From the NCBI RefSeq assembly GCF_026151205.1, contig NC_087074.1, positions 7,979,726 to 8,043,725 on the forward strand: 64,000 nucleotides of DNA. Reading direction: 5' to 3'. Positions 1 through 13,600 of the stretch are shown in pieces. Each line of letters opens with the position of its first letter. Positions within the stretch are counted from its first letter, which is position 1. Source of the stretch: Bolinopsis microptera. Its lineage: Eukaryota; Ctenophora; Tentaculata; Lobata; Bolinopsidae. The notes beneath the pieces were generated by a model. It was not told the DNA's origin. It was given only the letters and a program-made list of their open reading frames with translations, and did no database searches. Position numbers and translations under genes: made by a program.

Positions 1-47
1 AAAAGTTTTACTCCTTGATAAGATAAACATTCTAGGTTAATTTGCAG

Positions 48-847
48 CCTTTTACGACGTTCACAACTAAAGATATTTGGCAAACCAGACAGGTGGTACA
101 AAGGTGGTAAAAAGTGGTAAAAGTGGTGTTTCTGTTGAGATACAAAATTGGCAACAAGTCTAATTATGTTCGTAGGGGTCTTAACTACCATATTCCGTTG
201 AGAAATCCTTGTGAACATTCAAATCCAACGGAATGCCACTTTTCCCCTTACTATTACTTGTATAGTACTGTATTATATATCCGAATCCGTCCGGTCCCGG
301 GCGTTAACTACATGCGCGCGCGTCACGTCATGTCACCTTAACTGTTTACATAGCGCATTCTACACCAAAATATTTATTCATGCGCCTCTCGCTTTCTTAG
401 AAGGAAGACCCTTTTTGTAGTTGAATGGTGTGACCGATTAGCCAAGATCTCATTAAGGACATTGGAGCGAGTAAACTACAGTTGAACTTCATTCCCGGAC
501 CAGTTTATATCTGTGAAATCGTATAAAGTCAAATTTTGTCCCATAAATGAATTACTTTCGAATACGGCCAAGAATGAGACTTGACTCGTTCAGTTAGGAG
601 TCACTCCAGGGTCATGTCTGTGGATTAAATATTTACTGTAAAATAAAAGAGCAAATGACCAATTTTTATTTAGGAGTGGGAGAAAGAACATTACGAGAAG
701 CTGTCCCGGAAGCCAGTGGATCGGTACGGAATGCCAAAGCGTTTCAAAGATATGACTCCAGAAGAAATGAATAGTAAAAAGAAACATGTAGTTTTTTTCT
801 TTGGGGTTACTTTTACGTTACTTTTATTGAGTTTCATGGACATTTAA
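48..847 (+). CDS. Small single-pass membrane protein, last two exons (tentative)
   Basis: Two exons can be joined in phase 0: 48-92 (after an AG at 46-47, before GT at 93) and 674-847 (after a T-rich tract ending in AG at 672-673, stop TAA at 845-847). The second exon encodes a charged segment (EWEKEHYEKLSRKPVDRYGM and onward) followed by one hydrophobic stretch beginning VVFFFGVTF and a very short tail, as in a protein anchored near its C-terminus. The piece VVFFFGV resembles the membrane segment of the mitochondrial complex I subunit NDUFB11, but the flanking charged part does not follow the usual order of that family, so I do not assign it. The start of the gene lies left of the window. 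It is convergent with the SYAP1-like gene, whose stop is 826 bp downstream. The exon content is convincing; the identity is not. Confidence 0.4.
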
Positions 848-1672
848 TGGCTTCTCCACTGTCGCCCGCGTTCAGAGCGACATATCTAAACTTCTATTGC
901 TCCTTTTTAGGAGGGGATATTCATGGTACGCTAGCCTCTGTTACTCACCTATATATTTGTTACTCTGAATTGGTGTGCAGAAACGAGGTACTCATTATTG
1001 TTACGGTCGAGTTGTTTATATTGAAGAAGAGTTTTGTTTATGTTCAGTTCGAAATTAAATTAATGAATTATAATTTTATAACAAAACAGGCGTTCATATT
1101 TCCTCTCGAATATTTAAAACTACAGTATATTTAGTAATCATTCAATTTTAGCGTAGTTAACACAAACAAAAATTGGGGTTTAAAAATGTATTACACTAAT
1201 CTAGTGCAAGTTTATCCTGGACAAGTCAAGACGCTTAAAAATCAGCGTTAAGGGCAATTCTAATCAAAGATATCACTGATGACTGAGCTTGAGGTACGTT
1301 ATTGGGAATCTTTGCACCGATAGAAAGGATTCTCAAGAGTTATATCTCTATCGGATCGCTAGTACTGGTCCTCATCTAGAGTATTACTGGAAGAACATGA
1401 ATCAGCCTACACATTACTACATTACCCAATCTCATCGCTAATTGGACGTGTTGCAATTTCTCGTCCACTTTATTTCTCACATGCAATTTAATCATCTGGT
1501 CACTGTCATGTGGCAGCTGTACCTTCAATTACTCCCAATATTCGTAAAATCTGCTAGTTTCTGGAATAATCTACTAGGAAATTCTCTATCAAATTTCTAC
1601 AAAGTCCAAATAGAAAAAGTTCACTTTGATTATCATGACGTATGAAAGTCTGTTGTTCACGTTTGTCGTCCC
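848..1672. other. Convergent 3' intergenic segment
   Basis: This is the space between the stop codons of the plus-strand membrane-protein gene and the minus-strand SYAP1-like gene. No ORF here looks coding. On the minus strand an AATAAA lies at 1469-1474, about 200 bp past the SYAP1-like stop, and could be its poly(A) signal. This is inferred from motif and position only. Confidence 0.4.
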
Positions 1673-4600
1673 CTACTGATTCTGTAACATTTCCTCTAGC
1701 TCTGCCTCGAAATCTCCTGCGTCAAGCTTTCCATCAACATCCTCTACCATATCGAAATCCTGGCGAGAGGTATAACTATTAGGTAGCCATCGGATTCACT
1801 TCCAAGTTTGCGGAGATATTCTAAATAATATCTTACTAAAGATAATAATATCTTACTAAAAGTGGAGTACACCTTGATATATATATACTGGTATGTATAA
1901 TATATCTTCAACATTATATTAAGATGGTAAACCTGGAGTTCCCGAGCAAGTTCAGCCTCCCACTCCTCATCTGCCGCTGTAGCAGTCTCCGTCTCTTTAT
2001 CTCCATCTTTCTGTAGCCCCAAATGTTTCAACTCATCTTCGTTAAGTACAAGCTCCTCTGAAGACAGAGCGTTATTTGGTTAGTTTTTCTGAACGAATCA
2101 ACAGATTGATAGGAAGTCTTGAGGTGCTAAGTATCAGTAACTAAACTACTATCCATATGGTATAATATATTCAATATCCATATGGTATATCCGAGACAAG
2201 TTAAAGCGATAAAGGCACCTTCGGCAGCATCCTCATAGTTACTGAGATGGTCGCTGATAAACTCATCATCCTGTGGAGAAAAGGAGTAGTCTGGTTCGTC
2301 TGGGCCGGGCGAGGGAAGTGCTACTTCTGGTGCTGCTTCTGGTGTCGGGCTTTCTGAGGGTACATATCCAGGTTAAAACAAGGACAATAAAGTCACCACT
2401 CTTTGCCTTCTAGATCCAAATTTTTGACAGGGTCTTACCCTCGGGGATGTAATCGTGTCGGACGAGTAGTCTTGTTCACAATTTCTTTATTGTTTACGCA
2501 GATATTTATATGAATATGACTATAAAATAATGGAATATGATAATCATGTACCTGACAACAAGCCTGCTCAAATAACCTTTATATACACAGCTCAGGTACA
2601 TACTAAACTGGTATTTGTCACCATATCTCGACTCGGAACCACGCTTTTTTCAACCGTACCCGTTTGACGACTCACATCTTACTTACTTTGGTTACTTTGG
2701 TTGTGTTTAAATCCTCGTAGCAGGAAGGGTCACCAGATTTCTGACCACCTCGATGGCGAGTAGTCTACCAGGGAATTAGACCAGCTGCAGCTATAACCGG
2801 AAGTCGGAGGGTTGTCCGGTATCAAAGCAATAAACTTGGACAAACTAACTTTAAACGACTCAAACGTAGCTTCAGCTTTAATATTATCAGGCACTTTGTT
2901 GGGTATGTTCCACAGAATTTCTTAGAACATTAACTTATGGAACATAGATTTGCTATGCTGGGATCTCAGCTTCTGATTGAGATACAGAGCTCAGTTGCAT
3001 ACCAATGTGAGCAAGATACATGTTTATATTAAAGCAATGAACATACTTATTACTTAGGGCCTAAGAGGCTAAGTTTTTGAGGATTCGTTTAAAAACTCTA
3101 TAATAAAATTTTTCATATGAGTAACAAAATACCAACTACGTAGTAGCAAATTGATTGAATTGAGTGGTCATGAAGTGGTCTGCAGTAAACAACACCACTA
3201 GATGATTTGAGTAAGAACAGCTAATCTTTCATTTAATTTGAAGTGATGTTCCCATCTTCGTTTAATTCTTGAAAAATTGTTCAAAAACTGCAAATCTTTT
3301 CCGCAGAACTGCTAATGATATAAGGATAGTTTTTCTAATGGCATAAATGTATAATGGCCTTTGTTTTAATCCTTGGTTTATGGGGAGTTAGCAACAGGGA
3401 TGTTGCCACAACAAAGCAGGAACGCTCTGCTTGCAACTCTTATGAATAAAATATTTGTATGTCATTGGTGCTTCGACTCCTTTCTTTGTGTTTCATTAAT
3501 TAATTTATTAATTCTATTTTATTTTTAAACTATGACCTGTTTTATCCAAAAACCCAGCTCTCACAAATCCGTGGCGTTGATATAACCGAGAATAATGATA
3601 TAAGGATAGTTTTTCTAATGGCATACATGCATAATGGCCTTTGTTTTAATCCTTGGTTTATGGGGAAATGGGGAGTTAGCAACAGGTATTTTGCCACAAC
3701 AAAGCAGGAACGCTCTGCTTGCAACTCTTATGAATAAAATATTTGTATGTCATTGGTGCTTCAACTCCTTTCTTTGTGTTTCATTAATTAATTTTATTAA
3801 TTCTATTTAATTTTAAACACTATGACCTGTTTAATCGTTCAAAGCGTACGTGGTGGTCAAATCATTTATTAGGTTTCAAACGTGTTTTGCTTTGTAACAT
3901 TGCACAATATTCTACTCTATTCTATGTATCTGATATTTTAGACAGACTTGAATAGCATGTAGGTGAAACCTTTGTAAACTTTGTAAAGTGGTGGTTTAGG
4001 TGTAGAATTAACAATCTAGATTTAATATAATTGTAGTCATATAAGAACAACTTACTATCAAGAGATGCGAGCTGAGAACTGTGCTTGATAAGACTGACAC
4101 GATAGAAGTAGTTTCTCCAAAACTTGTCTTCTTTAATCCTGCAGAGGTCAGAGTACTTACTTTTTCATTTCGATCGAAATCAATGTAAGATCTAAGCTTT
4201 AATCTCTGGTTAATTAAGTATTTTGAATTTCTTCAATGAGAAAACTGAAAAGGCTGCAGTGCAGACTGTATAACTATGTTTGCTTCTACTTACACTTTAG
4301 GAACGAGTTTAAATCTGAGGTCGTTGAGTTTAGGATCGGTTTCCAACATTGCGGTTGCTACGGGCATATTGCTCTCAAAATCAAACACAAAGTCTACACC
4401 CGCTGGAGGGTCCCTCAAAACATTTCGTTCGTCCTGTTACAAAGATCTGATATTATTGTTTAGCTAAACAGCTGAATATACTAGCGGAGTGTTGACTTAC
4501 CAGTGCAGTGGAAGTGAAGGTGGTAACATTTGATTAACCAGTGAAAGTGAAGGTGGTAACATTTGATTAACCAGTGGAAGTGAAGGTGGTAACATTTGAT

Positions 4601-7600
4601 TAACCAGTGGAAGTGAAGGTGGTTAAATTTGACTAGAACCAGTGAAAGTGAAATTGACTAACCAGTGAAAGTGAAAGTATTTGTTTCTTCATCTTTTCCT
4701 CCTCGTTATAACCAACCCATGGTGGAACAGCCGCACCTAAACAGTGTTAAAACTGAATGAGTCATAATGTTTTTAACTACCTGTGCACTGTATACAAGGC
4801 ACTAGCTAACTGTTTGTATCGAGCAGTCTTCACTCTTTATTAACTTTAAATTTAACATGTATAATCTGTATGTACTCTTTTAGGTGCCGATCGCGTTCCC
4901 TTTTCTTCTTTTCGATAATAAGCTGAGACCCAATGTATAGCAAACACACATTGTATTGAGTGTACATTCAACATAGAATGATGGTTGACGGTGTACATTA
5001 TATCACCAGTGATAAAGGATGTAACTAGCGCATTATCTTCTGTAACTCTCCTTTGGTGCACTTAAATGTAAAGTGGCGTGCAGAATCTTCAAAATTTGAG
5101 GAGCGTGGGTCATAAGTATTTTTGAGAGTCCCGACGAAAATGGCCAAATTCTCATACTCGAAAATTGATTTTGAGTATTTATTGGACCACATTACACTGA
5201 TACGGTGAATCATATTTGTTTTTGACACGTGACAGAGATTATAGGTTCTGATTGGTCAAAAATACGGTTCACCTCCCAACAACCAGTATATGATATATAG
5301 TATCCAGTATATATAGTATCCAGTATATATAGTATCCAGTATTTATAGTATCCAGTATATATATTATATATAGTATATATAGTATATATAGTATCCAGAT
5401 CTAGTATTAAGCTTCAAATTAAAATAAACTGGAGTCGTGTAACTTACCTTGACGACGTTGTTGCATTTTGACAAACTGGTTCTGCTCTTCATCAAACTCT
5501 GATAACATCTGGAGGAATACTTGTTATTATAAGGAGGGCCAGCCAAGGAGTGTATTTAACAGAAAACCTAGTACAACGCTAACTATTTATCATATCAAGG
5601 ATTATCTTCGTCGGTTACAATGACCAAAATTCAAGCAAAAAGAATAACTAACGACATTTTGAAACTACAACTGACGAAAATAATCCCCAATTGTAGTTCA
5701 TTCCCTTACACAATACACATGCTTTATTGAACTAAAATTCTTAATTAAGCGCAGCAATGCTTAGCCATACTCCTTAACTGGAATATCTTGGATACCAATA
5801 TCTATCAGGAGTTCATCGGTATACTGAAAGTTATAATAATATGGATATTTTATAGTGATGCAGATCAACAAGTTGATCAACTCGACTCCTAGATCAGTAG
5901 TTCATATTATGTTAGTTCTTTGTATCATTATTATTGTATAATATTATATATTTATTTACATAATTTAATGATCTTTGAAGATCATTCGACGCATCTTTGA
6001 TGATACAATCTTATGAATGTGCATGTTCATTTGCTGGTCCGGTAATGAATTGGTTCCGAGGTTTGAGTTTCAACGTTAGGTCTGTTTACTGTTTAACCGT
6101 TAATTGAAGTTGTATGATCTGTGTTATAAATACTTTGCATTCTCTTGCAATTAGGTATGTAATGTATAACAATATTTTAGGATGTCTTGATTTCATTTTA
6201 GGATGTCTTGATTCTTGATTTCTTTTAGGGGTTTTGAATATTTTAATGGTGTAAACAGTTTCTTAATATAATAATGATTGTATAACAATAGGTCGGCAGA
6301 TCTTTCGCAACTTTCGGCGCACTTTTTATTGTGGTTTTTATCGGTGTGTCAATATGCATTATGCAATTACAATAAATTGTATCGCATGTACTGTTATCTG
6401 AGTAACCCGACAGCTGTTCCCGAACAGGTGTTTTCGAACAGGGTTAGGGTTAAGGTTAGGGTTAACCTTAACCCTAACATACCTCACACCTGTTCGGGAA
6501 CACCTGTCGGGCTACTTGGATACTGCCCTCTTTTATGGTATATATAAATATATACCATTTTTTCTTCACCCGTTAATCAATTTGAATCAAATTACAATAT
6601 ACATGGTCATTGGAAATTTGAAGGTTACTACTTCTCAGGTGGTTCGTTTCATCTATAACATAGAAGACAGAACCACGGACTTGGTTCCCTTCTATAAGAA
6701 GGCCCACGTACTCCCTATAGACCAGCGAATCTTCTTTAAAGTTTGTCTATTAACACACAAATCAGTTCACGGTACTGCACCTGGTTACGTCAAAGTATTA
6801 CTGGATGTGGATGTAGTGGATACAGAATTCTCAAACACCGTGACCATGTCGAAGAGACCGGATGACCATCTCATGCTCAAGATACCAAAGAATAAAAAGT
6901 CCAAAGTTGATGACAGACGTTTCTCAAGCCATGATACGCCGGTAAAATCTCTAAAAAGTGTATTTCTAGAGCAAAACGCGCAGTTTTGCTAGTGCCTTCA
7001 AACGACTTTGCGCCCCCCCCCCCCCCCCCCCTAAGATGCCCCCCCCCCCCCCCCCTCCCTGCACAGCGGGGTCAGCGGGGCCCTTCGTTACGCCACTGAA
7101 TGTATTGTATGGTTTCTGCTTCTATTTAGTTTGAGGGTGATTGCACATTTTTTGAGCAATCACCCTCAAACTTTCAGGATATGTTCTTAGGATCAGTAAG
7201 AAGAGAACTCTAGAGCCAGAATTTTGAGATAGGCCTTTAAAGATTTTTAATTCGATTTTGAAATTCTTGGACCTTAATTTTTAGAGGTCCAAGAATTTCA
7301 AAATCGGATTAAAAATCTTTAAAGGCCTATCTCAAAATTCTGGCTCTAGAGTTCTCTTCTTACTGATCCAAAGAACATATCCTGAAAGTTTGAGGGTGAT
7401 TGCTCAAACAATGTAGGAGAAGATAGATTTTTAGACTCGATTTTCAGAACGCGCGATTGAAAATCGCTCGCGCAATACAATTACACATAAGCGCTGACCT
7501 TTGACCAGCGATAATTTCGGCTAGGAACAATATTTTTCCATGGGACCAAAAGCAGCTGATAGATATCACTCCCCTCTATCAGAAACAACTATAAAGTCGA

Positions 7601-10600
7601 TTTCGAGAGAATTTTGATGAAGACCCCCCCCCCCCGGCCCCCTTAAGCCCTTTAAAGCTTTAAATCAAAGTTGTCTAAGTTAAAGTATAAATTGACTCAC
7701 AGGGATGCCTTCTTTCTGTATTGTTTCGACGGATGTCTTTAAGCCATTGTACATGGAGTTGAAATAGGATCCCAAGTTGTTGGTTGCACTGGTAACCTTC
7801 TCCTTGTTCACTGTCTCACCTGTGTAAAGAAAAATTTGAAACATTCATAACAAGAACAATTCCGTCTCGAATGAAATCTGCACGATCAATAATCATGTTA
7901 CCTATTTTTTCTCCAAGTTTATTGTAATCAAACTGCTGGGCAGATTGTTGTAGGGTCTGAGCAGACTGTTGAGCAGACTGTTGTAGAGTCTGAGCGGACT
8001 GTTTGAGCTTGTTAGTGTAACTAGCAGTGTAGTCCCACCATGAGCTGACAGGTTCTGGTGCCGGGACTGGTTCTGGGACTGGTTCAGTGGTTGGGGTGTC
8101 CTCCTTGGTGTCCTCCGAGGCCACAGGTTCAGAGCTCACTACATCATTAGTCTCCTCAATTCCACCTTCTGTGGATACTTCTGATACTGAAATGAAATAG
8201 TTTGTAATATAAGACACAGGAGTAATCCCGTAATTTCTAAGAATTTTTGATCTTGCTTTATACCTTAAATATAATTTGTTTTCTTTTTATATTCGGGACT
8301 GATTAAATGGCATCTACAAGAGTGAAATGATACATATCTTCTAATTTATTATTGTTATTTTTACCAGTATTTTATTTTAGAGAGACAATGGAGTCGATAC
8401 AAAATATTCTACAAAAACACGGTCACGAAATGACTACGGAGAACTCCAGCGACGAGAATGACCCTGAAAACGGGAAGCTCCCAGATTTCAAGGATGTTGA
8501 ATTTTGTCGCTTCTGTAGACTACCAGGCACCTGTCTGACAGGCTCATCTAAACTTATGGAACCGTGTCATTGTTTGAACAGACATTTCAAAATGACGCAC
8601 ATGTCTTGCCTCATCCGATCGATTCACAAAAATCTGACAAAAGAATGTCCTAGGTGTGGTGTCACCTATGATTGCATCCACAATGTCACCCCATTACGTG
8701 AATGGACAACCAACCCCGACACAGACAGGATGATGAGCCGATATTGCAGTGCGATCCTTGTGGCAATTATTATCGGACTCCTCGACATTTTCGTCATCTG
8801 GATGGTATGGCTGACCACGCTGCCAACTCTATTGAGAATATGTGTCATTATTATTTTGTTTGCAATGTATGCAGCCGGTTATATAGCTGCTTATTCAAGA
8901 TGTGTCATGCTATATCGTGAGATGTATATCTACAACTGCCCAGTTGTTGATGTTCAACCCAAGCCAAAGCCACAGAGCACAGCGCAGTTGATGGCCAATC
9001 ATTTTATGAAATTTCAGCTGAATGTTTTTGTTCCGGGAGCTGTAGAAACTGTTTAAAGCTACTACACGAGTATGATTTCAAATCGCACATTTCGTTCTTG
9101 TACGATGTCAATTTCTTGGGCTACATCGCTATAATTAACGCTCTAGACAATAACGTCCATTCTAGGTTACTCCTCCGTACTTTCTTTCTTTACATGAGCA
9201 CTCTAGTGCACAAAAGAGCTACTTTGAAAATTGCGATTGCTATTCATTAAATTAAAGAGATAATTCATACTACAATACATCTAATAAAACTGGCAGCCAG
9301 CGCCACTAAGTCGCTGCGATATTGCTGCTTCACCAAAACTAATATCTGTTCACAATTCACAGTAGTTGTGCCATCAGTCGTGGTGTTATTTTCTTCTTTT
9401 GATAGACGTGCGTCTAAGATTTATGAGTGATGACTGCCAGGAATATGGGTGAGACGATCTGACGTCGACAAATCTGCATCTTTCACGGACCATGACATTC
9501 CGAATTTTTAGACAATGTTGCAATGCGGTCTTTATGAGCCAAGTTATGGCAATTATAATTGGAATCATGGACGGTTTCGTCATCTATATGGTCTGGTCGA
9601 CAACATTGCCCATCGGATTGAGATTAACTATCATGATTCTTCTGTTTGGAATGTATCTAGCTATCACAGCAGGCATGATAGTAGGCATGATAACAACGTA
9701 TTCAAGATGTGCCATGCTAGACCGTGATTTGTATACCTTTAATCATTCTGTTGACGATAGTATCCCCCAAAAGCCGGAGAAGAAGAGCACAGAAAGGTCG
9801 GAAGCCCTTCCCTGACTATTTTCAGTTCAAGAAACTTCCATCTTTGTGAATCTTATAATCTATGTATTGGAGCTCAAGAATCTAATAAGCTGCATTATTG
9901 AACTTACCTTAACTTTGAGGACAAGATGATGGATTTTTAGCTATAATTAGTGTTTAGTTTATATTTCCAATAAGTTGGCAGAGGCAACATACCATATAGG
10001 TGTGGTAATATTTTCCAAATACATAGTGCGATCCTGCACCTGCCTAGTGCCTAAACACTAAAACTTTTTATGTGCAGCAAATTTGGAGACAAAAACACCG
10101 CAATTGAGCTGAACAATTCGCCAAATTTGCAGTCTTTAGGTACTCTCAGGTTGCCTAGCGCGATTGTTTTGTTTAACACGACAACTAACTTGTAGGGTGT
10201 CTTACGTAATGACTAATGTCCTACGGCTGAATTTTCTGGCAATTCTTTTGTGTAAACCTAGAAGGTTTGACGATTAGATGGGCAGGAATCAGGATGGCTG
10301 GGATTCTAACACATTGTGTCAGGGACAAAAGGATTTCGCGATTATTTTGGCCAAATTTCGCGATACCGCGAAATTTAACAGGCTATACATTAAACTATAC
10401 ATAAAATTTGTCGCGGAGAATGGGAAATTTCGCGATTTCGTACATACCGCGAAATCCTTTTGTCCCTGCATTGTGTGTATAACAGACTAATATGACTCAA
10501 TTTCAATCTGTTGGGGGATCGCTAATCGGCTTGACGATTTATTCATTATCCAATATTCACTTTCAATTGTTTCTTAATCTTATATCGATAGCATTGAAAG

Positions 10601-13600
10601 TCAATTATGCATTATTATATTAACTTGCTATCCTGATAATAATGATAATCAACTTTCTGTATAATATGTTTTAAAAGCCAATTTTCTACTTTCCGCTTTT
10701 TTAATGTTAAATCATGAAAAACGCTTGATCTTAACCATAGTTTAAGTTACGGGCATGTCGATTATATCTCATTGTAGACAGCGATACCAATTATACAAAT
10801 CTGATAGAACGAATAACGGCCCGGCCGATGGTGCAAAAATTTGCGATATTAGGTCAATAGTGCGATTCTGCACCCACCGGCCACCACACTTATGTGTTGC
10901 CTTTGTAAGCTATATTATATATAATACAAGCTTAAAGGACACATTTTTTAGGTAATGAGCACTTGGAGTCTTCGATTTTATTAAATTATTAAGAATATTT
11001 TTAAATGAATTAAGTTCAAATTTTATCTCGAATGACTACCGATTCAAAATTAAATGGTTTATGTTACTTACAAAGTCCCGATTAGTCCAGCGGTTCTAAT
11101 CAAAGTAAATAAATATAACGTCAAGAAACATTTAAATGGTGTAAAGATGGGGAGTTCTGGAAACATATTATATATATGATGTATTATATCCTCTAGTAGA
11201 GACATCATATTCGTGAGTTCTCACGACATGACATGATCCAACGCCGATATTTTGGTAATAATTAAAGTTATCCCAGCTATATGCAGTTGAATATCTCAAG
11301 CGCGTTTTAATTTGGAGAATGTTTAAATTTGGGGAATTTTTGCCTTGTTTGGGAATGTTTTTATTTGGGGAATATTGAATGATTTCAACACCTCAACCGA
11401 AGTTCTTCAGTTGAAGTGATGAAATCATCATTTTCTAAAACAACCACGTGGTCTTTGCTTTTGTCAAAGCGAATTAAGAAAATAATAGGGTATTGAAAAA
11501 AATTCTATTATGCCGAACAGACCACAAATCCGATGGTCATGTGATAAAGATACCTGATGTATGTTAAAAGAAAAGTAATGTCATTAGCCGAATTGGCGGA
11601 TAATGACTAGATCATTAATCCGTTGTTTAATTTCAGATCTATTCAGCTAGATCTATTTCTTCTTTCTCGAACAGTAATGTTGTGCACAAAGCAAAAGAAT
11701 GTGCTGCTATTCATTTACGGGATTAAAACGAGATAGTCTGAGATAACCTTTGGTTGTGGTTTACGTTTGTTCAATTTTTGCAGGTTTTGCGCTTATAGTA
11801 GAAACTACTGCTGGAGCATGGATATCAATGTGGGAAGATTTGCAGCCAAGAAATGGGGCGGTCTCAAGGAAATTGAAAACTGCCGTTTTTGTGGACAATC
11901 TGGCATATTTCTCGGAAAGATTTTGAAACAAGGAAGTGGTAGTTTGATGACAAGTACGACCCACAAAGTGATGAAATCATCTGGCTCAAACATATTGATA
12001 GAGCCTTGTTACTGTTTGAGAAGACAGTGTAGATTCGCACACATGGTATGTCTGATCAAGTGGATTCGCCACTATCTGACTATCGTATGTCCTGATTGCC
12101 ACACTACCTTCAATGTCATCCACAGGATAACCCCCGTACGAGAGTGGAGAACTCACCCCTCCACAGATAGGATGACCTGCCAGTATTTGATGGCCATCCT
12201 CATGTCACTTTTAATCGGAGGTCTGGATGGGTTCGTCATGTATTTGGTCTGGCTGACAATGCTGCCCGTTGCGTTAAGAGTATCAGTGATGATTCTCTTG
12301 TTCGCAATGTATATAACAGGTCTGATAGCTTTTTATTCAAGATGTGTCTTACTGTATGATAAGATGTATCTCTACAACTGTCCAATTGTTGATGTCCTCC
12401 CCCAAGAGCCAGAGAAGCCTATAGTGGAGAAGATGAATAAGTTTTTGGCGGCCCTTCCCTGACTTTCGGTTGGAGCGAGTTGTATTGGAACTCATCCATA
12501 TATTGAAAGAAACTTATCAGCAGTAATGAAACCTACGTCCTTGGCAAACTGATGAATTTTTACTTGTAATGGTCATAAATGACAATTCTATTATCTATGG
12601 TTATTAAGGGGACATACACCAAAAGCTTTTATGCCCTGGCCCTGCTGTTAACGTCATATTAAGAAAGTATACATCAAAACAATAAGATTTGATACATTAG
12701 TTTGCGGAAGAAAACATCATCTGAGGATAACCATTAACCAGCACAATAAGACTTCGATTATATGTTTGGAAATGTGTTTATCTTAAATCGTTTATCCTAA
12801 ATCTTTAAAAGATGTATTTAAAGTATATAATAAAGCTAGGATCCTTGGAATATGTGTTTTATATTAATACAATCTCCGTTTTCATTTAGACCTAATATAT
12901 TACTTCTCACTGAGTCGACTCCAGAAAATAAATATTAATGGTTTATGATACTTGCCAAGTTTCATTAGCCCTTTAGACTCAGTTCTAATAAAATTAGTGG
13001 TGGCATCCTCTTTCATTCAAGGCTTATAAGTAACGTCTAGACACTGTTATGGTCTACTGAAGATGAATGGAATTCTGGAAACATATGATTGGTATATAAT
13101 AAGAAGTTGTTTCAGATCATTGATAAATTATGTCAGCTATTGTAGTCGGCAATTAATGTTAATTGTCAGAACATAGAGAGAAAAATGAGTATACAATGGG
13201 CGTTTCTCTGCAGCACATGTCAGATATCTGCCTGTTGTATGATATAATGCAGATCACGCACAGAATGCTGTTGGCCGACTATGATATATAACATACCTCA
13301 ATAACAGATCCTTCGTGCTTTAAATATTGATAAATGAAGATCAAAGAGATGCTTCCTTGGAATTGGACAGTTACTCTTCATGTCCAGTCGATTCAATACA
13401 ACTTGACAATGCAGCTGACCCTGTGGATGCATCCCACACAGTAAAAAGTTTAGGTGTCCTCTTTGACCAATTCCTTACATATTTTGAAGATCAAGTCAAT
13501 TTAATTATCAGTTGTTGCAACATCCATTTGAGGAACCTTCGAGTTATAGGCTCAAAGCTTAACTATGACCTAAAAGGCAGCTCATTCACTGTTTGATCTT

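Noticed and set aside
1744-2031. 95-codon ORF as a standalone protein
   Set aside because: Only its first part is an exon of the SYAP1-like gene (1933-2057); the rest reads into intron.
6278-6547. 89-codon ORF across the MITE
   Set aside because: It reads through the MITE and its telomere-like core; no protein features.
7816-8217. 133-codon ORF as a standalone protein
   Set aside because: It is exon 2 of the SYAP1-like gene plus intron read-through on both sides.
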